Origin: Roseofilum capinflatum BLCC-M114
Lineage (GTDB): Bacteria > Cyanobacteriota > Cyanobacteriia > Cyanobacteriales > Desertifilaceae
Assembly (NCBI RefSeq): GCF_030068505.1
Contig: NZ_JAQOSO010000021.1
Coordinates: 1-52,364, forward strand
Reading direction: 5' to 3'
DNA length: 52,364 bases
Positions 44,533 to 52,341 of this stretch are shown one piece after another. The first letter of the stretch is position 1; each line of letters starts with the position of its first letter. The notes under the pieces are model-generated. The model ran no database searches, was not told the DNA's origin, and worked only from the letters and a program-made list of their open reading frames with translations. Made by a program: the position numbers and the translations under genes.

Positions 44533-44982
44533 TTAAACTTTACTCTCTTTGCCGTTACTGCGGGCATAGTCATCCTGGAAGCGGACAATATCATCTTCAC
44601 CCAAATATTCCCCATTTTGCACTTCGATCAGCACCAAGGGAATCACTCCCGGATTTTCCAACCTATGGGAGTTTCCTTGGGGAACATAGGTCGATTGGTA
44701 TTGGTACACCATGATTTCTTTATCGCCACAGACGACTTTTGCCGTACCCGAAACCACGATCCAATGTTCGCTGCGGTGGTGGTGCATCTGTAAACTCAGG
44801 CGATGACCGGGTTTTACTTCGATGCGTTTAATTTTATAGCCTTGTCCTTCTTCCAATACCGTATAGGTTCCCCAAGGGCGTTCTCCCACTTCGCAGAGTC
44901 CACTGGAGGAGGGAGAAGACTTAGGAAGGGAGTCTTGATCTTTGTCTGAGTTAACGGTTGGGCGTTCTGTAGCTTGTACCAT
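44533..44982 (-). CDS. Cupin-domain protein (type II phosphomannose isomerase C-terminal type)
   Basis: A 149-residue protein consisting of a short Ser-rich leader and one cupin like the C-terminal domain of bifunctional mannose-6-phosphate isomerase/GDP-mannose pyrophosphorylase: ERPWGTYTVLEEGQGYKIKR, then PGHRLSLQMHHHRSEHWIVV with the metal-binding His and Glu, and GNSHRLENPG. The ATG at 44982 follows GGAGAAAAATCAATC; the longer frame to 45063 is unlikely. It may isomerise sugar phosphates or be regulatory. Confidence 0.85.
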   Translation of the reverse strand: MVQATERPTVNSDKDQDSLPKSSPSSSGLCEVGERPWGTYTVLEEGQGYKIKRIEVKPGHRLSLQMHHHRSEHWIVVSGTAKVVCGDKEIMVYQYQSTYVPQGNSHRLENPGVIPLVLIEVQNGEYLGEDDIVRFQDDYARSNGKESKV

Positions 44983-45130
44983 GATTGATTTTTCTCCGTA
45001 GAAGGTTAGAAATCTTGGGTTGCAGAATCGATAAGGGGAGAAGAGTTCCCCTTCGCTAACCATAACAATCTTTGCTGTTGAGTGTCATCTTGTTGCCCTT
45101 TCTGTGTAGGGGGATGAGGGGTAATTTCAA

Positions 45131-47026
45131 TTAAGGTTGCAGAAAGATGCCTAAGCCATTATGAATACGCGCAGCACTGCGGGGAGAGCGGTCTAATAAT
45201 TCTCCTCCTAAATAAAGTCCGGTGGAACTGCCCCCATCTAAATTGAGGGCATCGACTGCACCGAGACGTTGCATGATTTGGGCGATTTCGGTGAGCGTGG
45301 GGCCTTTGCCGTAGGAGCGGTCATGGACGGCAGCGATGATCAGTTGTCCGTTTTGGGTGATACCGATCGCACTGCGAGAGGCTTGTTGTCGGATAAAGGC
45401 TTGGCTGAAAGTCTCGCTCTCCGCATTGAGAACGATACGACCATTTTTGACCAAGAGGGGGCCAGCGCCTAGGGTGAAGGGATAGTTAGTGAGATCGGGA
45501 GATGAGCGCCTTTGTAGTTGAACAGGGCTTCCTGGGGGAATCGAGGGTGGGGGAGTTTGGCCGCGATGGACGAGGAGATATCCTTGGGGAGGGATAGGAA
45601 TTTGTCCAACTCCGGCTTGGGGGGCTTGGGTTTGGCTGAGGATGCGATCGCCGTTTACAGAAAGAATAGTTTCATTATTGGTCAGTGGGGTATAGGTGGT
45701 TCCCCAAGCAGAGGTGTAGCGGGATAATCCCGGTTGCAGATAGGCGCTATTAAGGTAGAGAATGGGATAATACTGGCCGGTTTGGGTGGTGAGGGTTTCC
45801 GTGAGGGTGAGGCGATCGATGAGGAATTGTCCTTGGTTGTTCCAGGCGATCGCCCCCCGGTTGAGAATCGGGCCGGAAATCCATTCCCCATTGTCGCGAA
45901 TAACTCCCAAGGGTAAGCGATTATTACGATTAAAAAATCCGGCATTAATGGCGGCTGCCACTTGAGATTGACGGGCTAAAGTCACTAAGGGAGAAGTCCC
46001 GGCTGCCCCTTGGCTATTCGTGCGAATAGGACGCAGTTGGATCTGAGGATTTCGGGGGTCAATTTGCAGCCAAAACACCGGAAATTCAGACGATCCGAGG
46101 CTCACGGTTTGTTGTCGCCATTGAATCCCTGAAGCCCATTGAATTTGTTTAGCCGGAATCGTCGCATCTAAACGAAAATCGATCGCCAACCGATAGGGAG
46201 CATTCAGAGTCAGAATTTGGGGGCGAACTTGTTTGGTTTTCAGGTTGATTTCGATTTTCGTGCGCCCTGATTCAGGGGTAAACTTGATGCTATCAACCGC
46301 ATTCCCTGCCTTAGATTCAAAGGCATCGAAGAGAGCAGGAGAAGCCACTGCACCAAGAGTGATGGTTGTCTTTCCGGGAGCATGGTTAACTTGTACGGGA
46401 GTTTCTTGGTTCAGAGCGATGACGAGGCGATCGCCCCAAGTTTGTTTCCCCTGACGCATCCCCAAAACCTGACTCGAAGCCGTTTCCACCCTCAGCACAT
46501 TCCCCTGGGGAACCATCCGCCATCCCAATTCTTGCACCCACTCCGTCACCTCCACATACCGTATGGAATGTAGGGGAGAACGGCCGTTCGCCCCTACCTG
46601 AGCCGGAAGCGTCCACCGAGTTTGCCCTGGCACTCCATACCACTGAATCGGTTGTAGAGCAGGATTCGAGGTACTCAGCAACTCTACCCCAAAACCAGAC
46701 CCCAAACCCACATCACTAATAGCAATCCGTACTTGATTATTCTCCCGCCATTGTTTCCAAGCAATGGGTAAAGTTTGACCATTAATGATGATCTGATTCC
46801 CTTGAGTGGGAATCCTCGATCCCCCTAAATCCCCCTTAATAAGGGGGACTTGCCTGACTGCCCCCCTTTCCAAGGGGGGTTGGGGGGATCTTGTCAGGCT
46901 TGATGGACAAACTTCAGTTAACCCATTCTCACAAGCCTTAACCGGAAGCGCATTCGCACTGGCAAAAATCCCAGCGCCCAACAACGAAACATAAAATAAT
47001 GACAGCATCAATTCCTCACTCCACAA
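45131..47026 (-). CDS. Exported phosphodiester glycosidase (NAGPA-like) with AMIN-like domain
   Basis: A 631-residue envelope protein: signal peptide at residues 1-26 (LFYVSLLGAGIFASANA), AMIN-like beta domain at about 170-290 (VDSIKFTPESGRTKIEINLK), and a C-terminal NAGPA domain at about 340-631 (AAINAGFFNRNN, LGAGPLLVKNGRI, NLDGGSSTGLY). NAGPA-type domains cleave GlcNAc phosphodiesters. Two dispersed DNA repeats lie in frame inside the gene, encoding about residues 46-70 (RSPQPPLERGAV, then PLIKGDLGGS) and 143-152. Neither breaks the frame or touches the catalytic domain. Confidence 0.88.
   Translation of the reverse strand: MWSEELMLSLFYVSLLGAGIFASANALPVKACENGLTEVCPSSLTRSPQPPLERGAVRQVPLIKGDLGGSRIPTQGNQIIINGQTLPIAWKQWRENNQVRIAISDVGLGSGFGVELLSTSNPALQPIQWYGVPGQTRWTLPAQVGANGRSPLHSIRYVEVTEWVQELGWRMVPQGNVLRVETASSQVLGMRQGKQTWGDRLVIALNQETPVQVNHAPGKTTITLGAVASPALFDAFESKAGNAVDSIKFTPESGRTKIEINLKTKQVRPQILTLNAPYRLAIDFRLDATIPAKQIQWASGIQWRQQTVSLGSSEFPVFWLQIDPRNPQIQLRPIRTNSQGAAGTSPLVTLARQSQVAAAINAGFFNRNNRLPLGVIRDNGEWISGPILNRGAIAWNNQGQFLIDRLTLTETLTTQTGQYYPILYLNSAYLQPGLSRYTSAWGTTYTPLTNNETILSVNGDRILSQTQAPQAGVGQIPIPPQGYLLVHRGQTPPPSIPPGSPVQLQRRSSPDLTNYPFTLGAGPLLVKNGRIVLNAESETFSQAFIRQQASRSAIGITQNGQLIIAAVHDRSYGKGPTLTEIAQIMQRLGAVDALNLDGGSSTGLYLGGELLDRSPRSAARIHNGLGIFLQP
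46569..46597. repeat. Dispersed palindrome GTAGGGG...CCCCTAC inside coding sequence
   Basis: The palindrome (centre GAACGGCCGTTCGCCCC) lies in frame in the phosphodiester glycosidase and encodes about ten residues of its linker. This unit is a common interspersed repeat in cyanobacteria. It is one of two repeat insertions in that gene. Confidence 0.8.
46818..46890. repeat. Second copy of the GATCCCCCTAAATCCCCCTT repeat, inside coding sequence
   Basis: It closely matches the non-coding copy at 15278-15352. Here it is read in frame on the minus strand as SPQPPLERGAV, a short link and PLIKGDLGGS, about 25 residues after the signal peptide of the glycosidase. The location, in a linker between signal peptide and first domain, explains why it is tolerated. 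Confidence 0.9.
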
Positions 47027-47351
47027 CCGTACCTAAAATCATATCCTTAGAATCGTTGGAAACCGGTAGAGACAAGGCACGCCTTATCTCTACGCAGATC
47101 CTACAATCCATGGAAAACGTTATCTTCTCCATCCAGTTGTCAGTGCAATCCGAATAGATCTACCATTTAGGACAAATGCCTGAAGATGTAGCCTTTAGAT
47201 TGTGAGTTGAAAATGCCCTCTCCCTAAATCCCTCTCCCACGGGAGAGGGACTTTTCTCCCCTTCTCCTGTGGGAGAAGGGGTTGGGGGATGAGGGACAAA
47301 TGTTTCGGCTCTCACCGACATGAACGCGACTCATTTATTTAAGTTAAATCT
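47027..47351. repeat. Gene-free gap with a GTAGAGACAAGGC hairpin and a CCCTCTCCC MITE copy
   Basis: GTAGAGACAAGGC/GCCTTATCTCTAC (47066-47093) is a dispersed palindrome. At 47211-47300 stands a copy of the CCCTCTCCC element with stems CCCTCTCCCACGGGAGAGGG and CTTCTCCTGTGGGAGAAG. The glycosidase promoter probably lies near 47030-47160. I see no gene. Confidence 0.75.
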
Positions 47352-47618
47352 ATGAAATTACAAGAATTAATTGATTCCATCGAACAGTTATCTATTGAAG
47401 AGCAAGATTATTTATTCGAGTTAATCCGCAAGCGAAGAATCGAACAACGGCGCTTAGAAATTGCTGCTAATACTGAAGCGCTGAAGCAAGAATTTAAGCA
47501 AGGATCTGCTAAACGAGGAACGGTGGACGATCTGATTGCTGATTTACTTGAGGATGAGGATGGAGACAGTCAAATCACTGTAAATTGCAAATACTCCAAG
47601 ATTAATAATCGCAGGTAG
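47352..47618 (+). CDS. Small antitoxin-like protein
   Basis: An 88-residue acidic helical protein (LQELIDSIEQLSIEEQDYLF, ELIRKRRIEQRRLEIAANTE, GTVDDLIADLLEDEDGD). This pattern matches small antitoxin-like proteins usually followed by a RelE/ParE-type toxin, but no toxin follows. The last 18 residues (SQITVNCKYSKINNRR) overlap the end of a gene on the other strand (stop at 47570) and look out of place, so the original stop may have been lost at this junction. Confidence 0.65.
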   Translation: MKLQELIDSIEQLSIEEQDYLFELIRKRRIEQRRLEIAANTEALKQEFKQGSAKRGTVDDLIADLLEDEDGDSQITVNCKYSKINNRR

Positions 47619-47967
47619 TCTAATTTTTGTAAGTAAGATTTCAGGTGTGTCAATTCAATATCCCTCTGGAAATAGAACTGAGTAATCACCGGAATTTCTA
47701 AGACACGACGATGATGTAAGATTTCCGTGGCTTGTTGGGGATTTTCTATCGTACCTGTAAACTTAATTTGACTGGCATACCCTCGAATTTCTGTAGTTAA
47801 GAGTTCTATTTCTTCTGAGTAAACTCTTCGGCAGAAGATTCAAGGGGTAAATTTTGCAGCTCTGATTTTGCCTGTTGATAAGCTATCGTCAGTTGCTGTA
47901 GCTGTTGAATAATGTGATGTTGGGTTAGTTCCAGGTTAGAAGGGGTTAATGTATTTTCTTTCGGCAT
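47570..47967 (-). pseudogene. Frameshifted small gene of unknown function
   Basis: The first part starts with ATG at 47967 (MPKENTLTPSNLELTQHHII, helical, ending SSAEEFTQKK and a stop at 47806). A second open part in another frame continues at once: EEIELLTTEIRGYASQIKFT, GTIENPQQATEILHHRRVLE, and so on to a stop at 47570, with no start of its own. Together they form about 133 residues with even character. The shift occurs in CAGAAGAAATAG. One-base insertion, sequencing error or programmed shift are all possible. Not recognised as a family. Confidence 0.6.
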
Positions 47968-47976
47968 GATCGAGGA

Positions 47977-48127
47977 TATAGCTAGTCTCAATGAATTGTG
48001 CAACAGGAAATGCCCTCTCCCTATATCCCTCTCCCGTGGGAGAGGGACTTCTGCTCCCCTTCTCCTGCGGGAGAAGGGGTTGGGGGATGAGGGGCAGCCA
48101 TTACACAACTGATTTAGGTTTGCTATA
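47977..48127. mobile_element. Intact CCCTCTCCC MITE with 28-base imperfect terminal inverted repeats
   Basis: Left end TATAGCTAGTCTCAATGAAT and right end TGATTTAGGTTTGCTATA are inverted repeats of about 28 bases with several mismatches, enclosing hairpins CCCTCTCCCGTGGGAGAGGG and CTTCTCCTGCGGGAGAAG. This is the best preserved of four copies. It lies 10 bases upstream of the frameshifted gene and 66 bases past the STAND gene stop. No transposase. Confidence 0.8.
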
Positions 48128-48192
48128 GTCTTGACATAAAATCTCAAAAAAAGGATCATCTGAGTTATAGGTCATGCGATTATATCTATTTT

Positions 48193-49551
48193 CTATAGAC
48201 CATGAATATAAGATGAAAACGTCGGTTGTAGAATAAATTGGGCCACATCATCATTCGCCTCTTTCTGAATAACTCCCCGTTTAATTAAAGAATGTATTGC
48301 TTGCGAGAATTCAGCATCAGACAAGGCTAACTCTTTGGGTTTGTGGAAAATATCGGTCGTGTCTTCACTGGCTAACCATTGAACCACAGTCATTTCCGAG
48401 GGGGATAAGCGTTGATAATAGTCTTGCAATATCGGTTCTAGGTCGCCCAGAAAGGGGTTAGGATAGGATAGGAACTTATCAACGCTACGGTTAAAGAAGT
48501 CCTGAATAGTAGAAGCAATAATATTGAGCCAGGAAGGGTTACCTCCGTAGCGTTGAATCAGTTCTTCCCACCGCTCTTCATCCATGAGTTGGTGGTGGCT
48601 CAAGATTTCCTTGGCTGCTGTTCCTAAACTCCCCAATTGTAAGCTGAGACAATGGTTGTTTTCCCGTTCTAAGGTGGCAATTTCTGTGGGCTTTTCGTAA
48701 CTGAGGAGAAGGAAGCAACTGCGGTGATGCAAGCGCCTTATTTCTCTTAAGAGTTTACCATAACTTTCACATCCAGGTAAATAAGTCCCAGCCAACTCAC
48801 CCGGAGTAAACAGTTCTTGGAAGTCATCGAGGATAATCAGGGAACGAGAAGAGCGCAAATAATGGATGAGTTTTGCAGATTTATCCGTTTCATTTTTGCC
48901 GATACAGTCTATAATTTCATCTTCCAGAGATTCCCGTTTTACACTATTCGTGCAGTTGCGCCAGATGACGGCTTCAAATTGAGTTTTAACCTCTTCTACC
49001 AATGCTCTCGCGAGAGTGGTTTTGCCGATGCGAGGTAATCCAAAAATTGTAACTATCTTGATTTTTTCATCCAATACCCACTGTTTCAGTGTGGTTAGTT
49101 CAGTGCTGCGATTATTGAGAGGATAGTATTCTGGCGCTTCTATGAGATCGTGGCGTTGTTGCGTTCCCTTAGAAGTAGGGGAGCGGTTTTTGGTTGGATC
49201 TCTAGAGTATAAATCTTTGCTACAAAAATTAATATTATTTTGATTGAAACTTTTCTCAAAATTGTTGATTTTAGAATGGGAAATATAATACCTCTCCAAT
49301 GTTGCGCGAAAATTCTTCTTATTAACTTTTTCTCCCAACTCTTCTCCAATCAACTTCCATAAGTTCCCCGCCACTATTTTCACATTCCCTTCGCCACAGT
49401 GATATTCATCCGCAATCTCTTTATATTTCTGATGATTCCAAACCCCAACCAACACAGCTCGTTGCAGACTACTTAACCTTGTGCCTGTTTTAGCCAACAT
49501 CAACTCATCGGCCCATGTCAGGATTGCTTCCACATCCATTCGTTTTATCAA
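48193..49551 (-). CDS. STAND (NB-ARC-like) NTPase with N-terminal HTH-like domain
   Basis: A 452-residue protein. Residues 5-90 (LQRAVLVGVWNHQKYKEIAD, EYHCGEGNVKIVAGNLWKLI) form the helical, HTH-like domain seen at the N-terminus of many cyanobacterial STAND proteins (vMAP-like). An NB-ARC core follows: P-loop FGLPRIGKTTLA near 171, Walker B SLIILDDF near 235, GNPSWLNIIAS (GxP) near 340, and a winged helix to the end. It lacks a C-terminal WD40 or TPR sensor and any effector domain, so it may need partners. It is divergent from the 105-residue/GTPase pair. Confidence 0.85.
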   Translation of the reverse strand: MIKRMDVEAILTWADELMLAKTGTRLSSLQRAVLVGVWNHQKYKEIADEYHCGEGNVKIVAGNLWKLIGEELGEKVNKKNFRATLERYYISHSKINNFEKSFNQNNINFCSKDLYSRDPTKNRSPTSKGTQQRHDLIEAPEYYPLNNRSTELTTLKQWVLDEKIKIVTIFGLPRIGKTTLARALVEEVKTQFEAVIWRNCTNSVKRESLEDEIIDCIGKNETDKSAKLIHYLRSSRSLIILDDFQELFTPGELAGTYLPGCESYGKLLREIRRLHHRSCFLLLSYEKPTEIATLERENNHCLSLQLGSLGTAAKEILSHHQLMDEERWEELIQRYGGNPSWLNIIASTIQDFFNRSVDKFLSYPNPFLGDLEPILQDYYQRLSPSEMTVVQWLASEDTTDIFHKPKELALSDAEFSQAIHSLIKRGVIQKEANDDVAQFILQPTFSSYIHGL

Positions 49552-49803
49552 TACGACTTCGCCGCTACCATATCACTTTTTTTACCTTTTTGCAACTTAA
49601 AATAACTTGAATTAACTTTTTTAGACTAACGAATAGGGAAATAGTTGCTCAAACTATAGACTAAATTCACCTTTTTTGAAGTAGGCAAACTTGAAAGAGC
49701 ATCCTATACTGTAAAGAATACTTCCCTTCCTCAAGGGAGTCTACGATTGGAGAGCTTTTTCTTCAATGACAGTGGAACCTAGTGTTTTTCGGTAGATGAG
49801 CTA

Positions 49804-50121
49804 ATGAGTGAAAGGCTTGCCATAGATTCATCCATCAATCATGAAGCAAAATGGTTGGGTAAGAAAGGGGATGATGATTTTCCCTACGATGCCAAGAAAA
49901 TATCGAGAATTGAGTTCAACAGAAGTGTGAGTCCTATCCCTTTAGCTGAACTTGGAGATGTTTCTCTACCCTTCATTGCTAAGACTAAAGCATCTATTCC
50001 TGGTAGTGGTCACGGAGACGCTAAGGTTGCTGAAACCACTTCATCCAATGTTCGAGTCCACTACTGGCTCGATGCAGGCACAAAGTTAACTTATAACTTG
50101 AAAGTCTGGGTGATCGATTAA
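49804..50121 (+). CDS. Unknown 105-residue protein upstream of GTPase
   Basis: Not recognised. It looks like a small beta-rich domain: FNRSVSPIPLAELGDVSLPF, then AKVAETTSSNVRVHYWLDAG and a C-terminal LTYNLKVWVID. No signal peptide or membrane segment. It precedes the GTPase-DUF697 gene by 89 bases on the same strand, and both have AT-rich codon use, so they probably form a unit acquired together. The ATG at 49804 overlaps short AUG-rich DNA without a clear ribosome site. Confidence 0.6.
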   Translation: MSERLAIDSSINHEAKWLGKKGDDDFPYDAKKISRIEFNRSVSPIPLAELGDVSLPFIAKTKASIPGSGHGDAKVAETTSSNVRVHYWLDAGTKLTYNLKVWVID

Positions 50122-50210
50122 GCTAATATATCACAAACTATTCACTCAACTTACTCAGTATGTAAAAAAATACTGAATTATTTTACGATTCATAAAAGTA
50201 GGATTGAACT

Positions 50211-51578
50211 ATGACAAAAGAGTTTGACTTTGAAAAATTTGACTTTGAAAAATTAGTTAGAGAGTCTTTAGACAAAGCGGTAAAAGAGCGTGGTCATGTC
50301 AACATCGTGATCGTTGGTGCTACTGGAGTTGGTAAAAGCACACTCATTAATGCGGTATTCCAGGGCAATTTTGCAACTACTGGGTCGGGATCTCCTATAA
50401 CTCCAGACATAAACGAAATTAAAAAAGAAGGGATTCCGATTTCTATTATTGATACTCGTGGACTTGAAATGAAGGCTCTTGCCGAGACTAGAGAGGCTTT
50501 ATATTCATTGGTTAAGAAACGTAGTAAAGAAACCGATCGTAACAAACATATTCATGTTGCCTGGCTTTGCATTTCTGAAGATTCTCGTCGTGTTCAGGAA
50601 GCGGAAGAGGAACTGGTCAATATGTTGGCTGACTATATGCCTGTCATTGCAGTGATCACAAAAGCAAAACAGGATAAAGCTCCTAATAATGAGGGAAAAC
50701 GTGAATCATTTTATGAAAAAGTTAAGGAGAAACTTCCACTTACAAAAAACGTGATTCGTGTGCGCTCAATTCCAGAAGAGCTAGATAATGGATTGATCCT
50801 TGAAGCTAAGGGACTGGATGAACTTGTAAACTTGACGATGGAAGTTATCCCAGAAGGACATAGAAGAGCATTCGCGGCTGCTCAAAAAGCAGATATTGAG
50901 CTAAAAAAAGACCAATGCCGTGTAATAGTGGCGGCGGCGACAGCAGCAGCAGTAGGAATAGGTGCAATTCCTATCCCACTCTCGGATGCATTCGGTATTA
51001 TACCCATTCAGATTGGGATGATTACTGGTATATCAGTAACTTTTGGTTTGTCTTTCAATGAAAGCTTTTATAGCTCAATTGTGGGCAGTGTTGTTACTGG
51101 AGCAGGTGGAACACTTACGGGAAGAGCTATTGTAACAGGACTTCTTAAGTTAGTTCCTGGCGGTCAGATTGCTGGAGGTTTAATAGCTGGAGGAACAGCA
51201 GGAACCCTTACTGCATTAGTTGGAGAAACTTACATTGCTATTTTGGAAAGATTGTTTATAAAAAATCATGGCAATCCTCCGAATCCAGACGATGTTTTAG
51301 AAGCTTTTCGTGAGGAATCAAAGAATTTGATGCAGAAGAAAACGAATGAAGATCTGCAACCCAAAGTTGACAATAAAATAGATGAAGACCTGCAACTCGA
51401 AGTGCATAATCCTTCCCAGTTAGCCGGGAAAGTTGAAAGTAAATATGCTGAACAGGAGCAAGCTGGAAATAATTTGGTTCGGCTTGATCCTGATGTGGCT
51501 AAGGTATTTCCCAATGAAAAATCCGTAAATAAAGCCTTACGGTCATTGATGAAAATCGCACAACGCCTGGCCAACTAA
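50211..51578 (+). CDS. Dynamin/IRG-like GTPase with DUF697-type membrane domain
   Basis: The 455-residue protein has a GTPase domain at about 28-215: G1 VGATGVGKSTLINAVF near 35, G3 IIDTRG near 83, and TKAKQD near 160 at the G4 position (NKxD normally). A hydrophobic Gly/Ala-rich region at about 240-350 (VAAATAAAVGIGAIPIPLSD, then IPIQIGMITGISVTFG) matches DUF697 and should insert into membranes. A charged linker leads to a tail NLVRLDPDVAKVFPNEKSVN, then KALRSLMKIAQ. The start duplicates a 15-base unit (FDFEK twice). Candidate membrane-acting effector. Confidence 0.85.
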   Translation: MTKEFDFEKFDFEKLVRESLDKAVKERGHVNIVIVGATGVGKSTLINAVFQGNFATTGSGSPITPDINEIKKEGIPISIIDTRGLEMKALAETREALYSLVKKRSKETDRNKHIHVAWLCISEDSRRVQEAEEELVNMLADYMPVIAVITKAKQDKAPNNEGKRESFYEKVKEKLPLTKNVIRVRSIPEELDNGLILEAKGLDELVNLTMEVIPEGHRRAFAAAQKADIELKKDQCRVIVAAATAAAVGIGAIPIPLSDAFGIIPIQIGMITGISVTFGLSFNESFYSSIVGSVVTGAGGTLTGRAIVTGLLKLVPGGQIAGGLIAGGTAGTLTALVGETYIAILERLFIKNHGNPPNPDDVLEAFREESKNLMQKKTNEDLQPKVDNKIDEDLQLEVHNPSQLAGKVESKYAEQEQAGNNLVRLDPDVAKVFPNEKSVNKALRSLMKIAQRLAN

Positions 51579-51700
51579 TCATTGATGGCAAAATGACCCC
51601 TCATGCTTAAATGGGGGGCATGTCCCAAGGGATAGCGGGGCGATCTCCCTGTCATGTCTACTCCTTATGAACTGACAGGAAAGACTAACTCTCTAAAAAT

Positions 51701-51943
51701 ATGTACGGATACAACTGTGAATATTGTCAAGGAACTGTTCAGCCTCGACAGGTTAAACATGAGGTATTTAAGCATCGAGATGGATTTGTGATCCTGGAGA
51801 ATGTCACCATTGGAGTCTGCGACAACTGTGGTAATCGCTATTATGCAGCCGATATTCTTTATGAAGTTCATCAGGTGGCAACCGGAGCCAAATTGCCAGA
51901 GAGAACTGAAGTCATTCCGGTAACGCATTTAGAATCGGCTTAG
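51701..51943 (+). CDS. YgiT-type zinc-finger protein (MqsA N-terminal-like)
   Basis: The 80-residue protein has CEYC near 6 and CDNC near 40, the zinc-binding pairs of YgiT/MqsA-type proteins, followed by GNRYYAADILYEVHQVATGA. It usually sits just after a DUF4258 or similar toxin gene as an antitoxin. No such gene precedes it here; the 122-base gap after the GTPase holds only an inverted repeat (CTGTCA/TGACAG). It is therefore an orphan. Confidence 0.85.
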   Translation: MYGYNCEYCQGTVQPRQVKHEVFKHRDGFVILENVTIGVCDNCGNRYYAADILYEVHQVATGAKLPERTEVIPVTHLESA

Positions 51944-52020
51944 GATTTCAGGGGCGATCGCCATAAATCCAGTCAGTTTCGTTACAATAACGGGCAAAGC
52001 CATCGATTGGAAGCGTGAGT

Positions 52021-52268
52021 ATGACTCAATTACTGGAAGAGGCGATCGCCCAACTGAAGCAGTTACCCGAAGATCAGCAGGATGCGTTCCCGAAGGTATC
52101 GCGCAGCGAATCGCCGCTCGTCTGCTGGCTGAGATCCAAACAGAACCGTCTGGAACACCAGGATACAAACACCTCCGTTTTGCTGGTTCAATTCCAGCCG
52201 AAGATCTACAAATGATGGCAAAAGCGATTCAGGAAGACTGCGATCGGATAGATGTCAATGAATGGTAG
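52021..52268 (+). pseudogene. vapB: VapB-like antitoxin broken by a 23-base repeat insertion
   Basis: The protein starts MTQLLEEAIAQLKQLPEDQQ, DA, and should continue IAARLLAEIQTEPSG, then GYKHLRFAGSIPAEDL and QMMAKAIQEDCDRIDVNEW. Between them 23 bases (TTCCCGAAGGTATCGCGCAG, CGA) interrupt a GCGATCGCC site at 52087-52109 and shift the frame, so the first frame runs on to 52215 as nonsense. The inserted unit resembles a cyanobacterial dispersed palindrome (GCGTTCCC...GGTATCGC). The remaining gene overlaps vapC by 11 bases. Confidence 0.8.
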
Positions 52269-52341
52269 ATATTTGCTCGATACCAATATTATCATTGCCC
52301 TGTTTGCTGTTGACATCCTCACCGCCCTAGAAGGACGGTGA
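52258..52341 (+). pseudogene. vapC: vapC fragment truncated by an IS-like end
   Basis: The first 17 codons read MNGRYLLDTNIIIALFA, the opening of a PIN-domain VapC with its first catalytic Asp. From GTTGACATCCTCACC onward the sequence is no longer VapC-like and the frame stops after 27 codons. The rest of the toxin may lie outside the window, beyond the inserted DNA. Confidence 0.8.

Noticed and set aside
46868-46890. Assembly artefact as explanation for the repeat inside the glycosidase gene
   Set aside because: The frame is preserved on both sides and a second, different repeat is also in frame, so genuine insertion is more likely.
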